A DNA stretch of 5,352 nucleotides, from the NCBI GenBank assembly GCA_017861495.1, contig JAGFXW010000289.1, positions 1-5,352 on the forward strand, in the 5' to 3' direction. How positions within the stretch are numbered: position 1 is the first letter of the stretch; each line of letters starts with the position of its first letter. The notes beneath the pieces were generated by a model that saw only the letters and a program-made list of their open reading frames with translations, did no database searches and was not told where the DNA came from. This DNA is from Bacillota bacterium (GTDB lineage Bacteria; Bacillota_C; Negativicutes; CTSoil-072). Positions 1 to 5,352 of this stretch are shown piece by piece. A program made the position numbers and the translations under genes.

Positions 1-20
1 TGAAAGGGGACATTGGAACA

Positions 21-872
21 ATGCAATTATTGGATGGGAATAAGATCGCAGCGACCATCAAACAAGAAGTTATCGACGGCGTGAGTGCTTTGCGCGAACA
101 ACACGGGGTTACGCCTGGCCTTGCCGTAATCATTGTGGGTGAAGATCCGGCTTCCAAAGTCTATGTCGGACGCAAACACAAAGCTTGCGAAGAAATCGGT
201 GTGTATTCAGAGGTTATCAAAATGCCTGCAGAAACAACCGAGGAAGAGCTGCTCGCCACCTTGGACGGTTTAAACCAAAATCCGAAAATTCACGGCATTC
301 TCGTACAGTTGCCTTTACCTAAGCACATTAATACAGAACGTGTTCTTGACCAGATCCGTCCGGATAAAGACGTCGATGGTTTCCATCCTCTCAATGTGGG
401 TAATCTCGGCATTGGCCGGGAAGGACTGGTTCCTTGCACTCCGAACGGCGTTATCAAAATGCTGGAAATCTGCGGTATCCCGACGGAAGGAAAACGCGCG
501 GTTGTCATTGGCCGCAGCAATATCGTCGGCAAGCCAATGGCTAACCTGTTATTGGCCAGAAATGCCACTGTGAATATCTGCCACTCGAGAACGCAAGATC
601 TGGCGTCCGTATGCCGCGAAGCCGACATTCTGGTTGCCGCAATCGGCAAACCAAACTTTGTCACTCCGGACATGGTGAAACCAGGCGCTACTGTTATTGA
701 CGTCGGCATTAACCGGGTCGACAGCAAACTGGTTGGTGATGTTAATTTTGAAGCCTGTAAAGATGTAGCGGGAGCTATGACTCCTGTTCCTGGCGGCGTA
801 GGGCCGTTGACAATCGTTATGTTGCTCTTCAATACGCTGAAAGCTACGAAACTGCAGTTAGGTCTGCAGTAA
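21..872 (+). CDS. folD: FolD: bifunctional methylene-H4folate dehydrogenase / methenyl-H4folate cyclohydrolase
   Basis: This cytosolic enzyme interconverts 5,10-methylene-H4folate, 5,10-methenyl-H4folate and 10-formyl-H4folate with NAD(P). It serves C1 supply and, in acetogens, the methyl branch of the Wood-Ljungdahl pathway. The protein has 283 residues, the usual family length. The N-terminal catalytic domain carries the YxxxK pair (Y48, K52 in YVGRKHKAC), Q96 in VQLPLP and D119 in KDVDGFHP, matching the known E. coli FolD active-site residues Y50, K54, Q98 and D121. The Rossmann cofactor segment is VVIGRSNIVGKP (about 161-172), and the family signature PGGVGP lies at 257-262. The ATG at 21 is chosen because AAAGGGGA sits about 10 nt upstream and the protein then begins as FolD proteins normally do (MQLLDGNKIA). 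The TGA at 1-3 could end an upstream gene, but that cannot be tested here. The transporter begins 17 nt downstream, so the two are probably cotranscribed. The domains are intact and the identification is secure; cofactor choice (NAD or NADP) is not decided. Confidence 0.97.
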   Translation: MQLLDGNKIAATIKQEVIDGVSALREQHGVTPGLAVIIVGEDPASKVYVGRKHKACEEIGVYSEVIKMPAETTEEELLATLDGLNQNPKIHGILVQLPLPKHINTERVLDQIRPDKDVDGFHPLNVGNLGIGREGLVPCTPNGVIKMLEICGIPTEGKRAVVIGRSNIVGKPMANLLLARNATVNICHSRTQDLASVCREADILVAAIGKPNFVTPDMVKPGATVIDVGINRVDSKLVGDVNFEACKDVAGAMTPVPGGVGPLTIVMLLFNTLKATKLQLGLQ

Positions 873-889
873 AGGAGATGTAAGTTGAA

Positions 890-2182
890 ATGAAAGAAAT
901 GCCTAACCGATGGCTGATCGCGATTATGGGAACTTTGTTGCAACTTGCCCTCGGAACCGTGTATGCCTGGAGTTTTTTCCAGCAGCCGGTAATGGCAGCC
1001 GGGAAATGGACCAACTCCCAAGCCGCTTGGGCGTTTAGCCTGGCGATCTTTTTCCTTGGTCTTGCCGCGGCCTGGGGTGGCATCAATCTCCCCAAATACG
1101 GCCCCCGGAAATTGGCAATGAGCGGCGGCGCCTTGTTTAGTTTGGGTTATTTGATTGCTGCTTATGCCTTATTCATTAAAAGTCTTCCTTTACTTTATAT
1201 AGGTTATGGGCTGGTTGGCGGAATTGGCTTGGGCCTTGGTTACGTAACGCCGGTAGCGACGGCGGCAAAATGGTTTCCGGATAAGAAAGGGTTTATTACC
1301 GGGATGGTTGTCATGGGCTTTGGCTTCGGCGCTCTCATGATGGCCAAAATTCTCGCCCCCCTGATTATGGCAATGACCGGCGGAAATCTTGTCCTGGTAT
1401 TCTCTTCGATCGGAATGGTAATGCTGATTGTTACTTTGCCGGCAGGTTATTGCCTGGTTAATCCGCCGCCGGGATTTGTACCGAAAGGTTATACGCCTCC
1501 TGCGGCCCAAGGCCCCGCACAAGGTTCCCAGGAACCGATCAGTGCGGCGCAGTGCGTGAAATCGAGCAAGTTTTTGCTCATGTGGATCGTATTCTTCATG
1601 AATATCACCGCAGGGATTATGTTCATTGGTTTCCAATCCCCCTTGTTGCAAGACTTGTTGAAAAAGACGATGGATCCAGCGGTGCTGCGTGACCCGCAGG
1701 TCATCGCCGGTCTCGCGGCGGCCGGAGCAACGCTGATCGCGATCAGTTCGATTTTCAACGGGGTAGGACGGTTTTTCTGGGGCGGTTTATCGGATAAGAT
1801 CGGCCGTATTCAAACTTTCCGCATCCTGCTCGGAAGCCAGCTGCTAGTGTTCATTGCCCTTCTGTTTGTCAACAGTCCGCTGATGTTTGGTGTTCTGGTC
1901 TGTTATGTCCTGTTATGCTACGGTGGCGGCTTCGGATCCATGCCTTCGTTTGTCCTCGACGTGTTTGGCCTGAAACACATGCCGGTTGTGTACGGGAGCA
2001 TACTGACAGCTTGGGGCTGCGCAGGGATTGTTGGACCGCAAATTGTAGCTTTTTTAAAAGATAATTTTGCTGCCCAGGCAGCTCAGTACACATTTATTTG
2101 TGCAGCGGGCCTGTTATTCATCGGTCTTCTTGTCACATTCGTATTGAACAATAATAAATTTTCCCCAAGCCGCAACGGGTAA
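890..2182 (+). CDS. Major facilitator transporter of the oxalate/formate antiporter (OFA) family
   Basis: This is an inner-membrane secondary carrier of 430 residues with about 12 hydrophobic helices, roughly at 8-30, 45-64, 74-94, 98-122, 135-158, 167-190, 227-250, 272-298, 310-328, 330-355, 366-390 and 400-420. A hydrophilic central loop (about 191-225) separates the two six-helix halves. The opening (NRWLIAIMGTLLQLALGTVY) and motif A in both halves (LPKYGPRK about 67-74; GGLSDKIGR about 298-306) are typical of OFA proteins, which include Oxalobacter OxlT and E. coli YhjX. R294 (GRFFWG) seems to match OxlT R272. The position I align with OxlT K355, the oxalate-contacting lysine of helix 11, is W375 (LTAWG), so oxalate/formate exchange should not be assumed. 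The start is set by AGGAG at 873-877, 12 nt before ATG 890. Its place between folD and fhs suggests a small carboxylate of C1 metabolism, formate being the obvious candidate. Family is sure, substrate is open. Confidence 0.9.
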   Translation: MKEMPNRWLIAIMGTLLQLALGTVYAWSFFQQPVMAAGKWTNSQAAWAFSLAIFFLGLAAAWGGINLPKYGPRKLAMSGGALFSLGYLIAAYALFIKSLPLLYIGYGLVGGIGLGLGYVTPVATAAKWFPDKKGFITGMVVMGFGFGALMMAKILAPLIMAMTGGNLVLVFSSIGMVMLIVTLPAGYCLVNPPPGFVPKGYTPPAAQGPAQGSQEPISAAQCVKSSKFLLMWIVFFMNITAGIMFIGFQSPLLQDLLKKTMDPAVLRDPQVIAGLAAAGATLIAISSIFNGVGRFFWGGLSDKIGRIQTFRILLGSQLLVFIALLFVNSPLMFGVLVCYVLLCYGGGFGSMPSFVLDVFGLKHMPVVYGSILTAWGCAGIVGPQIVAFLKDNFAAQAAQYTFICAAGLLFIGLLVTFVLNNNKFSPSRNG

Positions 2183-2195
2183 GACAGCTTTATGC

Positions 2196-2224
2196 TTGAA
2201 TCGGTAAACCGTACTGATTACAAT
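2196..2224 (+). promoter_or_regulatory. Predicted sigma-A promoter for fhs
   Basis: TTGAAT (2196-2201) and TACAAT (2219-2224) are separated by exactly 17 nt, close to the housekeeping consensus. Transcription would begin near 2231 and give a leader of about 45 nt before the fhs ATG. It lies in the 93-nt gap after the transporter, so fhs may be transcribed from here as well as by read-through from folD. No terminator-like hairpin with a T-run is visible between the transporter and this promoter. Confidence 0.6.
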
Positions 2225-2236
2225 AAATGAGTACGG
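2209..2236. repeat. Inverted repeat framing the fhs -10 box (candidate operator)
   Basis: CCGTACT (2209-2215) and AGTACGG (2230-2236) are perfect 7-nt complements separated by 14 nt. The TACAAT box lies inside the spacer, and the right arm covers the expected transcription start. A dimeric repressor binding both arms would block the promoter. I do not recognise the regulator, and a 7-nt pair this close could also occur by chance. Confidence 0.4.
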
Positions 2237-2255
2237 ATAGAAAATATAACATAAT

Positions 2256-2265
2256 AAGGTGGAGG
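2256..2265 (+). promoter_or_regulatory. Strong ribosome binding site placing the fhs start at ATG 2276
   Basis: AAGGTGGAGG lies 10 nt before ATG 2276, the codon that opens an Fhs-like N-terminus. No comparable site precedes the downstream TTG at 2331. This site therefore argues that the original fhs start was 2276 and that the open frame starting at 2331 is the remainder of a broken gene. Confidence 0.75.
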
Positions 2266-2275
2266 TTTTGTACAC

Positions 2276-2344
2276 ATGAAAAGTGACGTGGAAATTGCCC
2301 AAGAGGCGCAAATGAAAGCCATTACAACGGTTGCTGCACGGTAA
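2276..2344 (+). pseudogene. fhs: N-terminal fragment of fhs, out of frame with the rest
   Basis: From ATG 2276 the 22 codons read [20 protein letters not shown] then A-R, and stop at TAA 2342-2344. This matches the normal start of clostridial-type Fhs proteins (M-x-x-D-I-E-I-A-Q-x-A-x-M-K-P-I is the usual pattern) and follows a strong RBS. In intact Fhs a stretch of about 12 residues (pattern x-LGIxEDExELY) lies between this segment and GKYKAK. Here that stretch is absent, and GGT for the glycine of GKYK starts at 2340, one nt out of frame. Losing about 35 nt (11 codons plus 2 nt) explains both facts, with C2339 being what is left of a TAC tyrosine codon. Whether the lesion is in the organism or only in the assembly cannot be told from this sequence. 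Confidence 0.8.
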
Positions 2345-3908
2345 ATATAAAGCGAAAGTTTCTCTCGATGCGTGGGATCGCTTAAAAGACCGTCCGAACG
2401 CAAAACTCGTTTTGGTCAGCGCCATCAACCCGACTCCGGCCGGCGAAGGAAAAACAACGACTACGGTTGGCCTTGGCGATGCATTGCGTCAATTAGGGAA
2501 AAAGGTCGTCATTGCGTTGCGCGAGCCGTCCCTTGGACCGTGCTTCGGTGTAAAAGGCGGCGCTGCCGGCGGCGGTTATGCTCAAGTTGTACCGATGGAA
2601 GACATCAACCTGCATTTCACCGGTGATATCCACGCTGTAACGACTGCGAACAATCTGTTGGCAGCTATTATTGACAACCATATTCACCATGGCAACGTAT
2701 TGGGAATTGATCCACGTCGGGTTACCTGGCGCCGGGTTATGGACCTCAACGAGCGTGCACTGCGCCAAATCGTTTGCGGTCTGGGCGGTAAAGCGAATGG
2801 TATTCCCCGCGAAGGCGGTTTCGATATTTCGGTAGCTTCCGAAATGATGGCGATCCTTTGCCTGGCTTCTGATCTTGACGATATGAAACAACGGATTAAC
2901 CGTATCATTGTCGCTTACACCTATGACAACAAACCGATTACGGTAGCCGACCTGAATGTTGCCGGCGCATTGACGTTGTTGTTCAAAGACGCCATTAAAC
3001 CGAACCTGGTACAAACGTTGGAAAATACGCCTGCTTTCATTCATGGCGGACCGTTCGCGAATATCGCCCATGGCTGCAACAGCGTCATGGCAACGAAATT
3101 CGCTCTCAAAATGGCGGATGTAGTGGTTACGGAAGCCGGTTTCGGCGCCGATCTGGGCGCAGAAAAATTCATGGATATCAAATGCCGCTTTGCCGGTATT
3201 CAGCCTGATGCAGTCGTTCTTGTAGCAACGATCCGGGCTTTGAAATCCCATGGCGGCGTAGCGAAAGCCGATCTGGGCAAAGAAAACATGGCCGCCTTGG
3301 AAAAAGGAATGGCCAACCTCATCAAACATATCGAAAACGTACAAAAATTCGGCCTGAACGCAGTTGTTGCGATCAACGCGTTCCCCACCGATACGGCGCA
3401 AGAATTGGCCTGGGTGGAAGAAGCCTGCCGAAAAATGGGCGCTTCCGTGGCCTTGTCCGAAGTTTGGGCCAAAGGCGGCGAGGGCGGACAAGCCCTGGCT
3501 AACGAAGTACTGGCTGCTATGGAAAAACCGAGTAATTTCAAGTTCCTCTATGACGAAAAACTGCCGATCAAAGAGAAAATTGCTGCGATTGCGAAAGAAA
3601 TCTACGGCGCAGACGGCGTAAATTATGCTCCGGCAGCGGAAAAATCGATTGCCGAGCTGACTGCTCTTGGCTTCGATAAAACGCCGATTTGTATCGCGAA
3701 AACGCAATACTCCTTCAGCGATGACGCTGCGAAAATCGGTCGTCCTTCGAACTTCAACATTACGGTTCGTGAGATCCGTGTGTCTGCTGGCGCTGGCTTC
3801 CTGGTAGCTGTTACTGGTGACATCATGACGATGCCGGGCTTGCCGAAAAAACCGGCTGCTGAAGTCATGGATATCGATAACAGAGGCAAAATCAGCGGCT
3901 TGTTCTAA
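2331..3908 (+). CDS. fhs: Formate-tetrahydrofolate ligase (10-formyl-H4folate synthetase), 5' end disrupted
   Basis: Fhs joins formate to tetrahydrofolate with ATP to give 10-formyl-H4folate, the entry step of the methyl branch of the Wood-Ljungdahl pathway. The open frame gives 525 residues against about 555-560 for the family; what is missing is the first 30-odd residues. The rest is complete. It has a P-loop [10 protein letters not shown] (34-43), the REPSLGP segment (64-70), the first FTHFS signature [11 protein letters not shown] (73-83), the second signature [12 protein letters not shown] (298-309) and a normal C-terminus ending in SGLF. The only useful in-frame start before the P-loop is TTG 2331, which lacks its own RBS but overlaps the 22-codon leader reading frame (stop 2342-2344), so weak coupled initiation is conceivable. 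The native start was most likely ATG 2276. FolD acts on the product of this enzyme, and a strong terminator follows the gene. Family certain; functionality as written uncertain. Confidence 0.93.
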   Translation: MLHGKYKAKVSLDAWDRLKDRPNAKLVLVSAINPTPAGEGKTTTTVGLGDALRQLGKKVVIALREPSLGPCFGVKGGAAGGGYAQVVPMEDINLHFTGDIHAVTTANNLLAAIIDNHIHHGNVLGIDPRRVTWRRVMDLNERALRQIVCGLGGKANGIPREGGFDISVASEMMAILCLASDLDDMKQRINRIIVAYTYDNKPITVADLNVAGALTLLFKDAIKPNLVQTLENTPAFIHGGPFANIAHGCNSVMATKFALKMADVVVTEAGFGADLGAEKFMDIKCRFAGIQPDAVVLVATIRALKSHGGVAKADLGKENMAALEKGMANLIKHIENVQKFGLNAVVAINAFPTDTAQELAWVEEACRKMGASVALSEVWAKGGEGGQALANEVLAAMEKPSNFKFLYDEKLPIKEKIAAIAKEIYGADGVNYAPAAEKSIAELTALGFDKTPICIAKTQYSFSDDAAKIGRPSNFNITVREIRVSAGAGFLVAVTGDIMTMPGLPKKPAAEVMDIDNRGKISGLF

Positions 3909-3967
3909 GCCGATTGACGGGATCCGCAAAACGGATTTCACAAGAAATCACTACGATCGTTTTAAGC

Positions 3968-4006
3968 AAAGGCCGGCTGCGAAGCTCATTTCGCAGCCGG
4001 CCTTTT
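3968..4006 (+). terminator. Intrinsic terminator after fhs
   Basis: AAAGGCCGGCTGCGAA (3968-3983) is perfectly complementary to 3990-4005 around a 6-nt loop (GCTCAT). It gives a 16-bp GC-rich stem running into TTTT (4003-4006). The T-run is short, but the stem is very stable. It ends the folD-transporter-fhs block and insulates the methyltransferase gene. A minor hairpin (ATCCG/CGGAT, 3922-3936) lies upstream and has no evident role. Confidence 0.9.
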
Positions 4007-4137
4007 CCGTATTTCCGGGATAATCCTGCGCTCTATTTTCCGATGGTTAAAAAATGGATAGGCAGGCAGCGGCCGGTGAGCTATACTATAAGTAGACTAG
4101 GCGAACGAACCGAACCATCATTTGCGGAGGTGTGGAT

Positions 4138-5124
4138 ATGAACCGTTTTGACCGGGTTGCCGACCGCTACGACGCATGGTATGAAACCCCGTGCGGCCAT
4201 TTTGCCGATCAGATGCAGAAGGAATTGGTATGGGAAGTTGCTCCTTTGTCGCCGGAAGCTGCGGTGCTGGATTTAGGCTGCGGAACCGGGAACTATAGCA
4301 TTGAGCTGGCGAAACGCGGGTGTGTTGTCAGCGGGATCGACAGTTCGCCCGGCATGCTGGCGCAGGGACGGTGTAAGGCTGAAGCCCTTGGCCTAAGTGT
4401 TCGCTGGCTGCATTCTGATTTTAACGCCCTGCCATTTGCCGCTGAAAGCTTCGATGCGGTGCTGGCGGTAACGGCTTTGGAATTTGCGCCCGATCCGCAG
4501 AATGTCCTGCTGGAGGCCATGCGGGTCCTGAAACCGGGCGGTAGTTTGATTGCCGGTGTATTGGCCAAAAACAGTCCCTGGGGCAGAATGTACGAAGAAA
4601 AAGCCCGTCATGACCCAGCCAGTGTTTTTGCCGGCAGCCATTTGTTTACAGAAGCGGAGTTTAGCGCCTTGCTGCCGTGTTGCCGGGAGATCCGGCGCGG
4701 GTTGTTTTTTCCTCCTTGTGCAGAGGAGTTTGATGCGGCGAAGGCAGCAGAGTTGGAAAAGGGCGGTCGCCAGGGACAGCGAATGATTCGCCAAGGAGAT
4801 CTTGAACCGGGTTTCTTCGTTGCGCGGTGGGATAAACCGGTGGCGGTAGGGGCGCAAGTAACGTTTCGTCTGGCGATCCAAACGCATCGCGAGACGATAA
4901 GCGGGCAAGAGCTGCAGCGGCTGCTGCGGGTTTTGGACAGCTACTCCCTCGAATATACACTTAAGGGCTTGACGGTCGTGATACGCAGCAGTCCGGCGGC
5001 AGTTTGGCCAGCGCTGTGGGCTTACGGCGATCAGGCTATAGGCCGGGGCGTAACCTTTTGTCTGGAGGCGAGCGGGGACGAAAGAGCGGAAAAATTGATT
5101 GAAGATCCGCTTTTGCATAAGTGA
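4138..5124 (+). CDS. SAM-dependent class I methyltransferase with a C-terminal YkoF/MTH1187-like domain
   Basis: The 328-residue protein is cytosolic; no signal peptide or membrane helix is seen. Residues 1 to about 232 form a UbiE/type-11-like methyltransferase. The AdoMet-binding motif I is VLDLGCGTGNY (43-53), with acidic D68 (SGIDSS) at the end of strand 2, then D94 (HSDFNALPF) and a post-motif segment VLKPGGSLIAG (130-140). Residues about 237-315 are an extra region: a strand (QVTFRLAIQ), a helix (SGQELQRLLRVLDSYS), a strand pair around LEYTLKGLTVVI, a second helix (AAVWPALWAYGDQAI) and a last strand (GVTFCLEAS). That order and the LEY-L-x-G-x-TVVI pattern resemble small thiamine/HMP-binding proteins; this is my reading and has not been searched. 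ATG 4138 is preferred over GTG 4132 because GCGGAGG (4124-4130) is 7 nt from the ATG and only 1 nt from the GTG. The gene stands alone after the terminator. The methyl acceptor is unknown. Confidence 0.85.
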   Translation: MNRFDRVADRYDAWYETPCGHFADQMQKELVWEVAPLSPEAAVLDLGCGTGNYSIELAKRGCVVSGIDSSPGMLAQGRCKAEALGLSVRWLHSDFNALPFAAESFDAVLAVTALEFAPDPQNVLLEAMRVLKPGGSLIAGVLAKNSPWGRMYEEKARHDPASVFAGSHLFTEAEFSALLPCCREIRRGLFFPPCAEEFDAAKAAELEKGGRQGQRMIRQGDLEPGFFVARWDKPVAVGAQVTFRLAIQTHRETISGQELQRLLRVLDSYSLEYTLKGLTVVIRSSPAAVWPALWAYGDQAIGRGVTFCLEASGDERAEKLIEDPLLHK

Positions 5125-5156
5125 TAAGAGAAGCAGCGGTGTGATCAATAAAAAAA

Positions 5157-5206
5157 GTTTACAAAATATCATTGACAAAGCGAATTTATGCTGGTATATT
5201 GTAAAC
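5157..5206. repeat. Inverted repeat flanking the T-box promoter (candidate operator)
   Basis: GTTTACAAAATA (5157-5168) and TATATTGTAAAC (5195-5206) are inverted copies with one mismatch; the outer 8 nt (GTTTACAA/TTGTAAAC) are perfect. The left arm ends just upstream of the -35 box and the right arm covers the -10 box up to the transcription start. A shorter pair, TGTAA (5200-5204)/TTACA (5210-5214), overlaps the right arm. The placement is what a repressor site would have, but the regulator is not recognised and the A/T-rich arms weaken the case. Confidence 0.4.
5172..5200 (+). promoter_or_regulatory. Near-consensus sigma-A promoter of the T-box transcript
   Basis: TTGACA (5172-5177) is a perfect -35 box. 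After 17 nt comes TATATT (5195-5200), preceded by TGG (5192-5194), an extended -10 element. Transcription should start near 5207. This is the strongest promoter in the window, as expected for a leader whose control acts by premature termination. Confidence 0.85.
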
Positions 5207-5352
5207 ATGTTACACAAAACTACATAATAAATCGGAACAGTGATGATTGGGAGAAAGACTGTTGGGTAACCGCTGCAGAGAGCCGGTGGGGCTGCGAACC
5301 GGTGCGGGGCAATTGTCGAATACTCACCCATGAACTCTTAGGTCGAAACCGG
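5207..5352 (+). promoter_or_regulatory. T-box leader (tRNA-sensing riboswitch), 5' part with Stem I; runs off the window
   Basis: T-box leaders bind a specific tRNA and let the downstream aminoacyl-tRNA synthetase, amino-acid biosynthesis or transport gene be expressed when the tRNA is uncharged. Visible Stem I parts are the AGAGAG element (5277-5282), the distal hairpin CCGGT (5283-5287)/ACCGG (5298-5302) with a GGGGCTGCGA loop, a lower helix GAC (5257-5259 region)/GTC (5316-5318 region), and the specifier loop 3' strand GAATACTCA (5318-5326) closed by TGGG/CCCA. The specifier codon is ambiguous. UAC (Tyr, 5321-5323) directly follows GAA; CUC (Leu, 5323-5325) is followed by the purine that normally follows a specifier. 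The T-box sequence proper (consensus UGGNACCGCG), the antiterminator and terminator, and the controlled gene lie beyond 5352. Confidence 0.85.

Noticed and set aside
2330..2345. Programmed +1 frameshift to make full-length Fhs
   Set aside because: No slippery site with stimulatory signals is recognisable, and a shift at CGG-TAA would still leave out about 12 conserved-region residues. A deletion is simpler.
2493..3941. Long open frame (482 codons) on the - strand opposite fhs
   Set aside because: It is fully antisense to a strongly conserved enzyme gene and has a low-complexity, Arg/Phe-rich composition with no recognisable domain. Long antisense frames are common opposite genes with biased codon use.
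4082..4092. TATACT/TATAAG as a -10 box for the methyltransferase gene
   Set aside because: No acceptable -35 hexamer lies 16-18 nt upstream. A promoter must exist somewhere after the terminator, but this one is too weak to annotate.
3914..4141. 75-codon + strand open frame between fhs and the methyltransferase
   Set aside because: It reads through the perfect terminator hairpin, has no RBS and resembles nothing known.
5157..5206. GTTTACA/TGTAAAC pair as a biotin repressor (BirA) site
   Set aside because: As I recall it, the Gram-positive BirA site has the arms in the opposite orientation and about 15 nt apart; here they face the other way with a spacer of about 34 nt.
4393..5331. Open frame of 312 codons on the - strand opposite the methyltransferase and into the T-box region
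   Set aside because: It runs through the T-box Stem I and promoter, has no family resemblance, and is a shadow of the methyltransferase.

Overview
The window reads as chromosomal DNA from an anaerobic, probably acetogenic Firmicute. Base composition is moderate (roughly half G+C by eye), Shine-Dalgarno sites are strong, and there is a T-box leader, which is a typical Gram-positive control element. Two enzymes of the tetrahydrofolate C1 branch (FolD and Fhs) flank a transporter. A Negativicutes acetogen (Sporomusa/Acetonema-like) would fit, but that placement is inference from gene content and general protein resemblance, not a search.

Layout, all on the + strand. (1) 21-872: folD, bifunctional methylene-H4folate dehydrogenase/methenyl-H4folate cyclohydrolase. 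(2) 890-2182: a 12-helix major facilitator of the oxalate/formate antiporter (OFA) family, 17 nt after folD and probably cotranscribed with it. (3) 2183-2275: a gap with a good promoter (TTGAAT-17-TACAAT), an inverted repeat framing its -10 box, and a strong RBS. (4) 2276-3908: fhs, formate-tetrahydrofolate ligase. The ATG that follows the RBS encodes a normal Fhs N-terminus, but only 22 codons are open. The rest of the protein continues in the +1 frame, and about 12 expected residues are missing at the junction. This fits a deletion of about 35 nt, real or an assembly error. (5) 3968-4006: a perfect 16-bp-stem intrinsic terminator ending the C1 block. (6) 4138-5124: a SAM-dependent methyltransferase with an unusual C-terminal domain of about 90 residues that resembles the small ferredoxin-like thiamine-binding (YkoF/MTH1187) fold. 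(7) 5157-5352: a near-consensus extended -10 promoter flanked by an inverted repeat, then the 5' half (Stem I) of a T-box leader. The gene it controls lies beyond the window.

Fhs makes 10-formyl-H4folate from formate, and FolD carries it (reversibly) through methenyl- to methylene-H4folate. Together they are successive steps of the methyl branch of the Wood-Ljungdahl pathway and of general folate C1 supply. The OFA carrier between them suggests transport of formate, oxalate or a related small carboxylate, although the lysine that defines oxalate binding in OxlT appears to be tryptophan here. The methyltransferase and the T-box unit look like separate transcription units with no evident link to the C1 genes.
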